A stretch of DNA of 27,989 bases, taken from assembly GCA_005880175.1 (NCBI GenBank), contig VBJR01000161.1, positions 1-27,989 of the forward strand, written 5' to 3'. Origin of the DNA: Chloroflexota bacterium (GTDB lineage: Bacteria; Chloroflexota; Dormibacteria; Dormibacterales; Dormibacteraceae). Under the pieces are notes generated by a model. That model was not told where the DNA came from, did not search any database, and worked only from the letters and a program-made list of their open reading frames with translations. The stretch's first letter is position 1; each line of letters opens with the position of its first letter. The translations under genes and the position numbers were made by a program. Shown piece by piece: positions 7,788-14,224 of this stretch.

Positions 7788-7840
7788 TGCCGTATCCCGG
7801 CCACCCCATGGGCCCGCTCAGAGGTGGCGAACGTACGGCA
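7788..7840. repeat. Palindromic repeat, copy 1 (53 bp)
   Basis: Arms TGCCGTA-N5-GCCAC (7788-7804) and GTGGC-N5-TACGGCA (7824-7840) flank a 19-base loop. An element with the same arm sequence, same N5 gaps and same loop length lies at 25482-25534. Similarity continues past the right arm (AAG...CCGTTCG). It lies between the PhoD-like gene and the convergent SIMPL gene and could end both transcripts. Confidence 0.7.
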
Positions 7841-7853
7841 AGACCGTTCGCGG

Positions 7854-8531
7854 CTACAGCGCCTCCGGCTCCGACATCGTGAAGCGGGCCTCCACCCGGG
7901 CGTGGACCACCTGGACCTGCGGCTCCAGCTCGATCGGGGGCGGCTCCGGCGCCTCCCCGCCCCGCGCCCTGGCCAGGCCCACCGGGGCCGCGGCGAAGAC
8001 CTGGGGCGGCGGGTGGACGTCCGTCGTCAGGCCCACGTCGGCCAGCTCGACCAGGCCGGTCAGGTGGCCGCCGACCGCGTCCGCGTACTCCCGGGCCCGG
8101 GCCACCGCGTCCCGCGCCGCCTCCTGCCGGGCCCGGCGGTGGACCGGGCTGCTCGGCCGCAGCCGCCACCACGGGCCGTTCAACGTGGTCAGGTCGCCGT
8201 CGGCGGCCCGGGCGACCAGGTCGCCCAGGATCGCGAAGTCCACGACCGTCACGTCCAGCCGCACCGTGCCCCGGTACGCGCGCACCTGCTCGCGCCTGCC
8301 GAGCCAGCGCAGCTCGGGGTAGACGGCCAGCCCGCTGGTCTCGACCCGCTCGACGCCCTCGCCGTAGCCCTCCAGCAGGCGCCGGCACTCCTCGTTGCGC
8401 TGGGCCAGCAGCTCCAGCGCCCGCTCCCGCCCGGGGTCACGCGCCGTGACCGTGATCGCCAGCTGGACGATCTCGGGCGGCACCTCGAGGTTCGCCTCGC
8501 CCCGGACGCTGACCAGCGGTGCCGCGGACAT
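7854..8531 (-). CDS. SIMPL domain-containing protein (DUF541)
   Basis: A 225-residue SIMPL-domain protein. Family hallmarks are the N-terminal strand PLVSVRGEANLEVPPEIVQLAITV, the segment VYPELRWLGRREQVRAYRGTVRLDVTV, and the late RRARQEAARDAVARAREYADAVGG helix followed by VELADVG. Most SIMPL proteins are secreted or membrane-anchored. This one has no signal peptide, so it is likely cytoplasmic. ATG 8531 is supported by the -10 element TACGCT six bases upstream, giving a leaderless mRNA. The stop at 7854 lies 13 bases from the palindromic repeat. The family is named after an IRAK-interacting mouse protein; the bacterial members have oligomeric structures but no settled role. Confidence 0.85.
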   Translation of the reverse strand: MSAAPLVSVRGEANLEVPPEIVQLAITVTARDPGRERALELLAQRNEECRRLLEGYGEGVERVETSGLAVYPELRWLGRREQVRAYRGTVRLDVTVVDFAILGDLVARAADGDLTTLNGPWWRLRPSSPVHRRARQEAARDAVARAREYADAVGGHLTGLVELADVGLTTDVHPPPQVFAAAPVGLARARGGEAPEPPPIELEPQVQVVHARVEARFTMSEPEAL

Positions 8532-8537
8532 GCGGCC

Positions 8538-8543
8538 AGCGTA
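8538..8543 (-). promoter_or_regulatory. -10 element of the SIMPL gene
   Basis: On the minus strand TACGCT lies six bases before ATG 8531, with no Shine-Dalgarno sequence, so the mRNA is probably leaderless. Confidence 0.55.
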
Positions 8544-8589
8544 CGCGGAAACACGTACTAATCCGGGTGTTCGGCGGGACGGCGAACCC

Positions 8590-8595
8590 TACGCT
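8590..8595 (+). promoter_or_regulatory. -10 element of the small membrane protein gene
   Basis: TACGCT lies seven bases before GTG 8603. It is the same hexamer as that of the divergent SIMPL gene, 47 bases away. Confidence 0.5.
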
Positions 8596-8602
8596 GGCCC
8601 TC

Positions 8603-8890
8603 GTGCCGACCCGCAGAAGCGCCCGAAGACGTCTGGTCGCGACCATCGCCGGGTGGTGCCAGCCATCGCCCGAGCTGATCCTCCTCACCGCGACCGCGAT
8701 CAGCGCGACCAACGCGCTGGTCGCGCTCGGCATCGTGCGGCTGGCCGGTGTGCACCTCGCCGTCGTCAACATCGGGCTCGCCACCGTGCTCGGCCTCGTG
8801 GCGCGCGGCCTGCTCCCCGCCGAGCCGCCGCGTCCCAGCCCGGGCGAGCGCCGACTCCCCCACCACCGAGAGAGAGGTTCCACCTCATGA
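8603..8890 (+). CDS. Small two-helix membrane protein
   Basis: A 95-residue protein with a basic N-terminus (PTRRSARRRL), two hydrophobic segments (about residues 25-45 and 48-65) and a proline/arginine-rich tail. No family is recognised. GTG 8603 was chosen because a -10 hexamer lies seven bases before it; the frame is open further upstream, but those starts have no support. The stop codon overlaps the ATG of the next gene (ATGA), which suggests the frame is really translated. A Shine-Dalgarno GAGAGAGG for the next gene lies within its last codons. It could be an anchor or partner for that protein. Confidence 0.55.
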   Translation: MPTRRSARRRLVATIAGWCQPSPELILLTATAISATNALVALGIVRLAGVHLAVVNIGLATVLGLVARGLLPAEPPRPSPGERRLPHHRERGSTS

Positions 8891-9651
8891 AGTGCATCCA
8901 CGTCGCGGTCGTGAACGCGAGCAACCTGACCGACGAGGACGTCGCCGACGGCCTGGTCGCCCTGCAGCGGCAGGTGAGCGAGGACTTCGCGCCCGTGTGG
9001 GGCGTTGACGCCGAGCTCCACCTCGTGACCCGGCAGGAGGCGTTCCGGCCCGTCAAGTTCCCCGACCGGTGGGGCCTGGTGCTGATGGACCACGACGTGG
9101 TCAAGTCGGAGCTGGGCAGCAACCACCTCCGCGGCTACCACGACCTGACGTCGTCCGGACAGCCGTTGGCCCGCGTCATGGTGGACCAGCTCGAGCCCGG
9201 CCAGGACTGGACGCTCGTCGCCAGCCACGAGCTGCTGGAGATGCTCGCCGACCCCGACTGCAACGAGTCCGTGTTCCGCCACCCCGACTCGACCACCGTC
9301 GTCTTCTACGCCCGGGAGGTCTGCGACCCCTGCGCCGGCTACGAGGACGGCTACGAGAAGTGCGGCCGCCAGGTGACCGACTTCGTGTTCCCGACGTGGT
9401 TCCAGCCCGCCGCGCCCGCGCGCGGGCAGACCCGGTTCGACGAGCGGGGCCTGATCGACGAGCCGTTCAAGGTGCGGCCGAACGGCTACATCGGCGTGTT
9501 CAAGACCTCCACCTCGACGTGGATGCTGCTGACCAGCACCGGCGACCTGCAGCCGGACGACGACGAGGAGAACGAGGTGGGCAGCCGCATGGAGCGCCGC
9601 AACACCGCCGACAACCGCTGGCTCGACAGCGACATGGGCCTGGCCCCGTAG
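8887..9651 (+). CDS. Conserved protein with HExxE motif and Cys cluster
   Basis: A 254-residue protein. The central part, WTLVASHELLEMLADPD, contains HELLE (His114, Glu115, Glu118), similar to the active-site helix of zinc peptidases but lacking the second His. It is followed by VVFYAREVCDPCAGYEDGYEKCG (Cys146, Cys149, Cys159, with Cys125 just before) and then VTDFVFPTWFQ. The helix-then-EVxDP-then-DFVxPxWF order recurs in an uncharacterised bacterial family as far as I can recall; I cannot name it precisely. A metal-bound hydrolase or a degenerate, binding-only relative is possible. It is translated together with the small membrane protein upstream. There is no signal peptide. The C-terminus is acidic, then basic. 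Confidence 0.7.
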   Translation: MKCIHVAVVNASNLTDEDVADGLVALQRQVSEDFAPVWGVDAELHLVTRQEAFRPVKFPDRWGLVLMDHDVVKSELGSNHLRGYHDLTSSGQPLARVMVDQLEPGQDWTLVASHELLEMLADPDCNESVFRHPDSTTVVFYAREVCDPCAGYEDGYEKCGRQVTDFVFPTWFQPAAPARGQTRFDERGLIDEPFKVRPNGYIGVFKTSTSTWMLLTSTGDLQPDDDEENEVGSRMERRNTADNRWLDSDMGLAP

Positions 9652-9683
9652 GCAGTCCGACCAACTACCCCTCTCCTCTTACG

Positions 9684-9716
9684 GCCGGACGTGCGGCGCT
9701 CTGCCGCGCGTCCGGC
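9684..9716. promoter_or_regulatory. Hairpin before the LuxR/ATPase regulator
   Basis: GCCGGACG-T-GCGGC (9684-9697) pairs with GCCGC-G-CGTCCGGC (9703-9716), 14 bp with one G-T pair and a five-base loop. A -10-like TACCCT follows at 9719-9724. It may end the upstream transcript and also act as an operator. Confidence 0.45.
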
Positions 9717-9743
9717 GCTACCCTCATCTCGGGGTTTCGAGCG

Positions 9744-12050
9744 ATGACCTCGAGGAGCGGCTCGCCGCCGCTGAGCCGTCGCGAGCGGGAGGTGGCCGTC
9801 CTCGTCGCCGAGGGGCTGACGGACCGGCAGATCGCCGAGCGCCTGTTCATCTCCGAGCGCACCGCGGAGGGCCACGTCCAGGGCATCCGGAACAAGCTCG
9901 GGTTCGACAACCGGGCCCAGGTCGCGAGCTGGGCGACCATGCAGGGCCTGGCCCCCGGCGCCGCCTCGGCCCGCGCGGGCGCCGGCCCCACGCCGCACAA
10001 CCTGCCCGTCCTCCTGACCAACTTCATCGGCCGGGAGCGCGAGCTGGGCGAGGTCCGGCGCCTGCTCCAGCGGGCCCGCCTGCTGACGGTCACCGGGCCC
10101 GGCGGCTGCGGCAAGACCCGGCTGGTCGTGGAGGCGGCGGGCGAGGTCGTGCACCGCTACCCGGACGGCGTCTGGTTCGTGGACCTCGGCTCGGTCGTCG
10201 AGCCGGACGTGGTGCCCAGGGCCGTCGCGGAGGCGCTGGGGATCGACGACCGCGAGGGCGTGGACCCGCTCCGGGCGGTCGCGGCGGAGCTGGCCGGGGC
10301 GCGGCGCCGGCGCCAGCGCCTGGTGATCCTGGACAACTGCGAGCACCTGGTCGAGCGCTGCGCCGAGACCGTCTCGGCGCTGCTGGCCGCGAGCCGGCAG
10401 CTCACGTTCGTCTGCACCAGCCGGGAGCCGCTGCACGTGCCGGGCGAGGCGACGTGGGCGCTTGGGCCGCTGTCCATGCCGGAGCCGGGGGCAGCCGTGC
10501 CGCTGGACGAGCTGCGCCGGTTCGAGGCGGTGCGCCTGTTCGTGGACCGGGCGACCCTCAGCTCTCCCGACTTCGAGCTCACCGGCGACAACGCGCCCAG
10601 CCTCCGCCTGCTGTGCGAGCGGCTCGACGGCATCCCGCTGGCGCTGGAGCTGGCGGCCGCGCACGTGGGCCTGCTGTCGTTCGACGAGCTGCTTCGCGGC
10701 CTCGAACGGCGCTTCAGCGTCCTCTGGCCGCGGACGTCGCCGGCCCGCCAGCGCACGCTGACCGCGGCGATCAGCTGGAGCTACGACCTGCTCGACGAGC
10801 CGGAGCGGGCGGCGCTCCGGCGGCTGTCCGTGTTCCGCGGCGGCTTCAGCCTGGAGGCGGCCGAGGCGGTGTGCGGCCAGCCCGACGTCTACGGGGTGCT
10901 GGCGCGGCTGGCCGACAAGTCGCTGGTCATGCCCGTGCCCCCGCGGCGCGAGCGCTACCGCTGCCTGGACATCATCCGGCGATACACGTCGGACCGGCTG
11001 GCCGAGGCCGGCGAGCTGGACGCGGTCCGCCGCCGCCACCTGGCGTTCTTCCTGGCGCTGGCCGAGCGGGCCGCCGGCGAGCTCAGCGGGCCCGGTCAGC
11101 CGGCCTGGCTGGCGCGGCTGGCCGACGAGCACGACAACCTGCGCGCCGCGCTCGAGGCCGGCCGCCAGGCGGACGTCGAGGACCGCCTGCGCCTGGTGCG
11201 GGCGCTGGAGTGGTTCTGGTCCATCCGCGGTCACCTCGGCGAGGCCCGCGTCTGGGCGGAGGAGGCGGTGAGCGCGTCCGGCGGCCTGGGGCCGACTGCC
11301 ATCCGGGCCCGGACGCTCGACGTGGCGGCCCGGGTGGCGCTGCAGCAGGGCGACACCGCCGGCGGCCGGGCCTGGCTGGAGGCGAGCCTGGCCATCTGGC
11401 GCGATCTCGGCGAGCGTCCCGGCATCCAGGCCTGCCTGACGAACCTCGGCGTCGCGGCGTCCCGGCTGGGCGACTGGCCCGCCGCCCGGGCGTACTTCAC
11501 CGAGAGCCTGGCGCAGGCGCGGGAGCTGGGCGACCAGCGCGCGATCGCGATCCTCGTGGACAACCTGGGCGTGATGGCGGCGTACCTGGACGACCACGAC
11601 ACCGCCCTGGTCCAGCTCGAGGAGGGGCTGCGGATCATGCGCACGCTGGGCGACCCGACCCGTGTGGCCAACTCCCTGGCCAACCTGGGCATGCTCGCGC
11701 TCTACCGCGGCGACGTGGCCGGGGCGGCCGGCCACTTCGGCGAGAGCCTGGCCATCGTGGAGGCGATGGACGCCCCGAAGTGCCTGGTCGAGTGCCTGGA
11801 GGGGTTCGCCTGCATCGCCGCGCGGCGCGGCCACGCGGAGCGGGCGCTGCGCCTGGCCGGGGCGGCGGCGGGCATCCGCGAGTCGATCGGCACGCCGCAG
11901 CCGCCGTGGTCGCGCCGGATCGAGGAGGGCTGGTTCGCCGAGGCCCGCCGCGCGGTCGGGCCGGCCGCCGGGCGGGCGTGGAGTGAGGGCCTGAGGCTGG
12001 CGGCGCCGGCGGCGGCGGCGCTGGCTCGCGAGGAGATCGCGCCCGTCTGA
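9744..12050 (+). CDS. Regulator with N-terminal LuxR HTH, NB-ARC-type ATPase and TPR repeats
   Basis: A 768-residue signalling protein. Residues about 9-65 are a GerE/LuxR helix-turn-helix (LSRREREVAVLVAEGLTDRQIAERLFISERTAEGHV), placed at the N-terminus, whereas most LuxR/LAL regulators carry it at the C-terminus. After a short linker, NFIGRERELGEVRRLL leads into a STAND-type ATPase: Walker A GPGGCGKT (about 118-125), Walker B RLVILDNCEHL (about 192), then LTFVCTSREPLHVPGE and GIPLALELAA. The last about 270 residues contain repeated helical pairs of TPR type (ALEASLAIWRDLGE, YFTESLAQARELGD, LEEGLRIMRTLGD, HFGESLAIVEAM). It should bind DNA when ligand binding releases the ATPase. The target genes are not evident. 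ATG 9744 gives the complete HTH. Confidence 0.88.
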   Translation: MTSRSGSPPLSRREREVAVLVAEGLTDRQIAERLFISERTAEGHVQGIRNKLGFDNRAQVASWATMQGLAPGAASARAGAGPTPHNLPVLLTNFIGRERELGEVRRLLQRARLLTVTGPGGCGKTRLVVEAAGEVVHRYPDGVWFVDLGSVVEPDVVPRAVAEALGIDDREGVDPLRAVAAELAGARRRRQRLVILDNCEHLVERCAETVSALLAASRQLTFVCTSREPLHVPGEATWALGPLSMPEPGAAVPLDELRRFEAVRLFVDRATLSSPDFELTGDNAPSLRLLCERLDGIPLALELAAAHVGLLSFDELLRGLERRFSVLWPRTSPARQRTLTAAISWSYDLLDEPERAALRRLSVFRGGFSLEAAEAVCGQPDVYGVLARLADKSLVMPVPPRRERYRCLDIIRRYTSDRLAEAGELDAVRRRHLAFFLALAERAAGELSGPGQPAWLARLADEHDNLRAALEAGRQADVEDRLRLVRALEWFWSIRGHLGEARVWAEEAVSASGGLGPTAIRARTLDVAARVALQQGDTAGGRAWLEASLAIWRDLGERPGIQACLTNLGVAASRLGDWPAARAYFTESLAQARELGDQRAIAILVDNLGVMAAYLDDHDTALVQLEEGLRIMRTLGDPTRVANSLANLGMLALYRGDVAGAAGHFGESLAIVEAMDAPKCLVECLEGFACIAARRGHAERALRLAGAAAGIRESIGTPQPPWSRRIEEGWFAEARRAVGPAAGRAWSEGLRLAAPAAAALAREEIAPV

Positions 12051-12092
12051 AAAAAAGACGCCCGGAGCGGTGGCCGAAGCCACCCTCTCCGG
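12049..12092 (-). terminator. Rho-independent terminator reading on the minus strand
   Basis: Read on the minus strand, CCGGAG (12092-12087) and GGTGGC (12084-12079) pair with GCCACC (12074-12069) and CTCCGG (12067-12062) around a TTCG tetraloop closed by C-G. GCGTC and then seven Ts (12056-12050) follow. The A-run directly follows the last codons of the LuxR/ATPase gene. The orientation fits only transcripts from the right. Confidence 0.85.
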
Positions 12093-12233
12093 ACGCCAAC
12101 GGGTCAGCTGCGCCAGGTCCGCCGAGCACCGCCGGCCAACGCTCCCCCTGCGCTGGCCAGACGGTACTCAGCGGCCTGGAACGCCGCTTTCCCTTCCCCC
12201 ACCGGCCTCCGCACGGTAGCTAAGCAGAGGCCC
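12050..12233 (-). ncRNA. Putative structured small RNA of about 185 nt
   Basis: A complete minus-strand transcription unit without a protein gene. The promoter is TTGACG (plus 12264-12269), a 17-base spacer and TTAACT (plus 12241-12246), so the RNA should begin near 12233 with GGGCC. Hairpin 1 (12232-12204) has nine pairs and an 11-base loop. Hairpin 2 (12188-12170) has six pairs, AGCGGC/GCCGCT, with a seven-base loop. Hairpin 3 (12158-12134) has nine pairs and loop AGGGGGA. A UUCG terminator with seven Ts ends it at about 12050. A purine-rich run (GGTGGGGGAAGGGAAA) links hairpins 1 and 2. I do not recognise it as 6S, SRP, RNase P, tmRNA or a known riboswitch. It could be a regulatory sRNA or an orphan structured RNA. 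Confidence 0.65.
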
Positions 12234-12240
12234 ACACACA

Positions 12241-12269
12241 AGTTAAGTAATCGGACCCCATTTCGTCAA
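12241..12269 (-). promoter_or_regulatory. Promoter of the putative small RNA
   Basis: The -35 TTGACG and -10 TTAACT are separated by exactly 17 bases. This is the best-spaced sigma-A-type promoter seen in the window. The predicted start is seven bases after the -10. Confidence 0.7.
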
Positions 12270-12278
12270 TCACCAGAC

Positions 12279-12359
12279 TTGACGCCCGCCTTGCGGGCCG
12301 AAATCGGGCCTCGACGTCACCCCGGCTTGACGTTGTGTTAAGCAGTGTGTCGCTTGACG
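12279..12359 (+). promoter_or_regulatory. Three CTTGACG boxes upstream of the methyltransferase
   Basis: CTTGACG occurs at 12278-12284, 12326-12332 and 12353-12359. None has a -10 hexamer 16-18 bases downstream, so they look more like regulator-binding repeats than -35 elements. The first forms an inverted repeat with the CGTCAA that is the sRNA -35. Confidence 0.35.
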
Positions 12360-12370
12360 TCGCTCGACAC

Positions 12371-12412
12371 CCTTGCGGCCGCGCTCGCCGCCCCGCCGCA
12401 AGGCGTTAGGCT
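12371..12412 (+). promoter_or_regulatory. Inverted repeat and -10 of the methyltransferase gene
   Basis: CCTTGCGGC (12371-12379) and GCCGCAAGG (12395-12403) form a perfect nine-base inverted repeat. The -10 TAGGCT (12407-12412) follows, eight bases before ATG 12421. The repeat covers the -35 region and could be an operator. The mRNA would be leaderless. Confidence 0.5.
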
Positions 12413-12420
12413 CCTCATCC

Positions 12421-13086
12421 ATGCCCACGTGGGACGAGCTGTACGCGGACCCGGCGCTCCTGCCCGTCCCCGACGAACCCGAGTCGTTCGTGACCCGCGC
12501 CCTGGAGGGGCTGGCCGCGCCGCGCGCCACGCCGGTGCTGGACGTCGGCTGCGGCGCGGGCCGCCATCTGCTCTGGCTCCAGCGCCACGGGTTCGCCGCG
12601 TACGGGACCGACCTCGCCCCCCACGGGCTGGCCCGCGCGCGAGACCTGCTGCGGGACGAGGGCGGCGCCGTCCGCGTGGTGCTGGCGGACATGCGCGCGC
12701 TGCCGTTCGCCGACGGCAGCTTCGGCGCGGTGATCGCGCACCACGTGCTCTATCACTGCGTCACCGCCGACGTGCGGCGGGCGATCGCGGAGGCCGGGCG
12801 CGTGCTGCGGGACGAGGGGGTGCTGGTGGGCACGCTGCTCTCGACGCGCGCCTGGAAGCACGGCGAGGGCGAGCGCCTGGAGCCCTCGACGTACCGGCAG
12901 GAGCGGGGCCCCGAGGCGGGCGTCGTGCACCACTACTGCGACGAGGTGGGAGCGCGCGAGCTGCTCGCGGACTACGACGTCGATGGCCTCGCGCTGGACG
13001 AGTTCTCCGACGACGAGGGCCACCGGCACAGTCACTGGCGGTTCGTCGCGATCTGGAGGAACCGGGGTCGCCCGAAGCGGCTGTAG
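12421..13086 (+). CDS. SAM-dependent class I methyltransferase
   Basis: A 221-residue methyltransferase of the Methyltransf_11/25 type. TPVLDVGCGAGRHLLWLQRHG is motif I (SAM binding), YGTDLAPHGLARARD carries the acidic residue that holds the ribose, and VVLADMRALPFADGSFGAVIAHHVLYH spans motifs II-III. It continues with AGRVLRDEGVLVGTLLSTR and a C-terminal substrate part that contains EPSTYRQERGPEAGVVHHYCDE. A nearby His-rich end (DDEGHRHSHWRFVAIW) is usual in the tellurite-resistance/UbiE-like subgroup. The substrate is unknown. The start ATG is backed by the -10 eight bases upstream. A palindrome and repeated CTTGACG boxes upstream suggest tight control. A 103-aa gene follows 49 bases later. 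Confidence 0.88.
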   Translation: MPTWDELYADPALLPVPDEPESFVTRALEGLAAPRATPVLDVGCGAGRHLLWLQRHGFAAYGTDLAPHGLARARDLLRDEGGAVRVVLADMRALPFADGSFGAVIAHHVLYHCVTADVRRAIAEAGRVLRDEGVLVGTLLSTRAWKHGEGERLEPSTYRQERGPEAGVVHHYCDEVGARELLADYDVDGLALDEFSDDEGHRHSHWRFVAIWRNRGRPKRL

Positions 13087-13098
13087 TGAGAAGGCTCG

Positions 13099-13104
13099 TA
13101 TAGT
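13099..13104 (+). promoter_or_regulatory. -10 element of the 103-aa gene
   Basis: TATAGT lies 31 bases before ATG 13136. The leader holds a small hairpin (CGGGC/GCCCG, five-base loop) and a Shine-Dalgarno GAGGAG at 13124-13129. Confidence 0.5.
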
Positions 13105-13135
13105 CGGCACGGGCTTACCGCCCGAGGAGCGAAGC

Positions 13136-13447
13136 ATGCCTATGACCGATCAGCAATACGACAGGAGGCGCGCCGTTACCGCGCGCAGACGTGAGCAGGT
13201 GCGGCACCTGGTTCGCTCGGTCGGGGTCGAGCTGCCCGACGGGGACCAGGTCCCGTTCTTCGTGGAGTCCGCGCCCGGCCGGTTCCGCCGCAACCCCGCG
13301 CTGAAAGCCGTCGACGTGACGGACGATCAGCTCCGCACGCTGCAGGTGGACGCCGAGGTGCCCGCCAAGATCCCGCCCGGAGGCCTGCCCACGGACACCC
13401 TCCGGCACCTGATCGAGATCGGCCTCAAGGGCGGCGAGGACATGTGA
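13136..13447 (+). CDS. Uncharacterised 103-residue basic protein
   Basis: The protein opens with a very basic helix (QQYDRRRAVTARRREQVRHLVRSVGVEL) and continues with DGDQVPFFVESAPGRFRRNPALKAVDVTDDQLRTLQVDAEVPAKIPPGG, ending in a short helix. No family is recognised. It has no membrane segment. ATG 13136 is supported by GAGGAG six bases upstream and a -10 at 13099. A second ATG follows two codons later. Codon use matches the neighbours, so it is probably a native gene. The stop codon is directly followed by the left arm of a 17-bp hairpin shared with the convergent gene. Its basic head suggests nucleic acid or membrane contact, but this is a guess. Confidence 0.7.
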   Translation: MPMTDQQYDRRRAVTARRREQVRHLVRSVGVELPDGDQVPFFVESAPGRFRRNPALKAVDVTDDQLRTLQVDAEVPAKIPPGGLPTDTLRHLIEIGLKGGEDM

Positions 13448-13500
13448 TCTCCGGCCTCGTCCTCGGCCGCTCGCTCAGCGGATGAGGACGAGGCCGGAGA
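13448..13500. terminator. Bidirectional hairpin between convergent genes
   Basis: A perfect 17-bp stem, TCTCCGGCCTCGTCCTC (13448-13464) with its exact complement at 13484-13500. The loop contains a further five-pair stem (CCGCT/AGCGG). The right arm is also the last codons of the minus-strand membrane gene (GLVLIR). It starts directly after the plus gene's TGA. Confidence 0.75.
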
Positions 13501-13840
13501 CCGCCATCAGCACCACCCCGAGGACGATCTTCCAGCCGCCGTCGCGCACGAACGCCAGGCCCAGCAGGAACACCATCACGGGCCACCGGGCGACGAAGTC
13601 GTTCAGGACGGTGGTGAGCGTCAGGTTGGCGGCCGACTCGAACGGGATCACCGTGGCGAGCACCAGCAGCAGCACGGCGCAGACCTCGAACAGCAGGTTC
13701 CCCCTGCCCTCGCGGGCCAGCAGGTAGCCGCCGATCAGGGGGAGGAGCCCGAGCAGCCGGAGCAGGACCTGGCCGAGGTCGAGCTGCTCGAACGTCGGGA
13801 GCTGGACGGATGTTTCGAGAACGTATGCAAGATGGTTCAT
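13475..13840 (-). CDS. Four-helix membrane protein of unknown function
   Basis: A 121-residue protein with an amphipathic N-terminus (residues 1-25, SVQLPTFEQLDLGQVLLRLL) and hydrophobic segments at about 26-44, 48-66, 80-97 and 100-120. The last helix contains the final residues that are encoded in the terminator stem. ATG 13840 is preceded by GTGAGG, a reasonable ribosome site. No family is recognised. It lies downstream of the degenerate nucleotidyltransferase-like gene on the same strand, with a 77-base gap. It could be a small transporter-like or stress protein. Confidence 0.65.
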   Translation of the reverse strand: MNHLAYVLETSVQLPTFEQLDLGQVLLRLLGLLPLIGGYLLAREGRGNLLFEVCAVLLLVLATVIPFESAANLTLTTVLNDFVARWPVMVFLLGLAFVRDGGWKIVLGVVLMAVSGLVLIR

Positions 13841-13917
13841 GGCTGCCTCACTTCGGTCAGCAGGCGGACGTGGACAAGCGTAGTGCCCAGGTGGCGAGTC
13901 TGTCAGCACCGGGAGGT

Positions 13918-14220
13918 TCAGACGAGGACGGTCTGGGGGGCGATCCGCTGCCAGGCGTCGCCCGACAGCATGTCGGCGAGGTAGATCGCGACCCGGCACC
14001 CGAGGGCCCGTTCCAGGTCGGCCCGGAAGGCCGGCAGGCTGCCCGGCACCCCCTCGACGACGAAGTCGGCCCAGGTCGGGGCGGCGGTCGGCGGCCACCA
14101 GCGGATGCCGTCGACGTCGTGCTGGGCGGCCACCCCCGCGATGGCCTGGCGGCGTGCGTGTATGAGCTGTTCCACGCCAGGCGCCGGCCGCCGGGCCGAC
14201 GCTGGCGCACAGCCTAGCAC
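13918..14220 (-). CDS. Degenerate MNT-type nucleotidyltransferase-like protein
   Basis: About 100 residues from GTG 14220, or 85 from the alternative GTG 14175 (VEQLIHARRQ). The core reads HARRQAIAGVAAQHDVDGIRWW, then ADFVVEGVPGSLPAFRADLERALGCRVAIYL, then IAPQTVLV. This matches the helix-strand-helix frame of MNT-type minimal nucleotidyltransferases. However, the GSxARG motif is replaced by WWPPTA, and the first Asp of the DxD pair is Trp. The usual metal-binding site is therefore missing, and the protein should not transfer nucleotides. MNT proteins pair with HEPN partners in toxin-antitoxin systems, but no HEPN gene is adjacent. A free-standing regulator or relic is possible. Confidence 0.5.
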   Translation of the reverse strand: MLGCAPASARRPAPGVEQLIHARRQAIAGVAAQHDVDGIRWWPPTAAPTWADFVVEGVPGSLPAFRADLERALGCRVAIYLADMLSGDAWQRIAPQTVLV

Positions 14221-14224
14221 AGGG

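Noticed and set aside
5095..8322. 1075-codon open frame starting with the AlkZ-type gene
   Set aside because: Only the first about 309 codons look like protein; the rest is a shadow of the PhoD-like gene and the SIMPL region.
12120..12200. TPP-riboswitch-like pieces on the minus strand (CTGAG, AGCGCAGGG)
   Set aside because: The spacing between the pieces is far too short and the conserved ACCTGATC segment is missing.
12270..12692. 140-codon minus-strand frame across the methyltransferase start
   Set aside because: Antisense to the methyltransferase with low-complexity Ser/Arg content; the terminator at 12050 is better explained by the small RNA.
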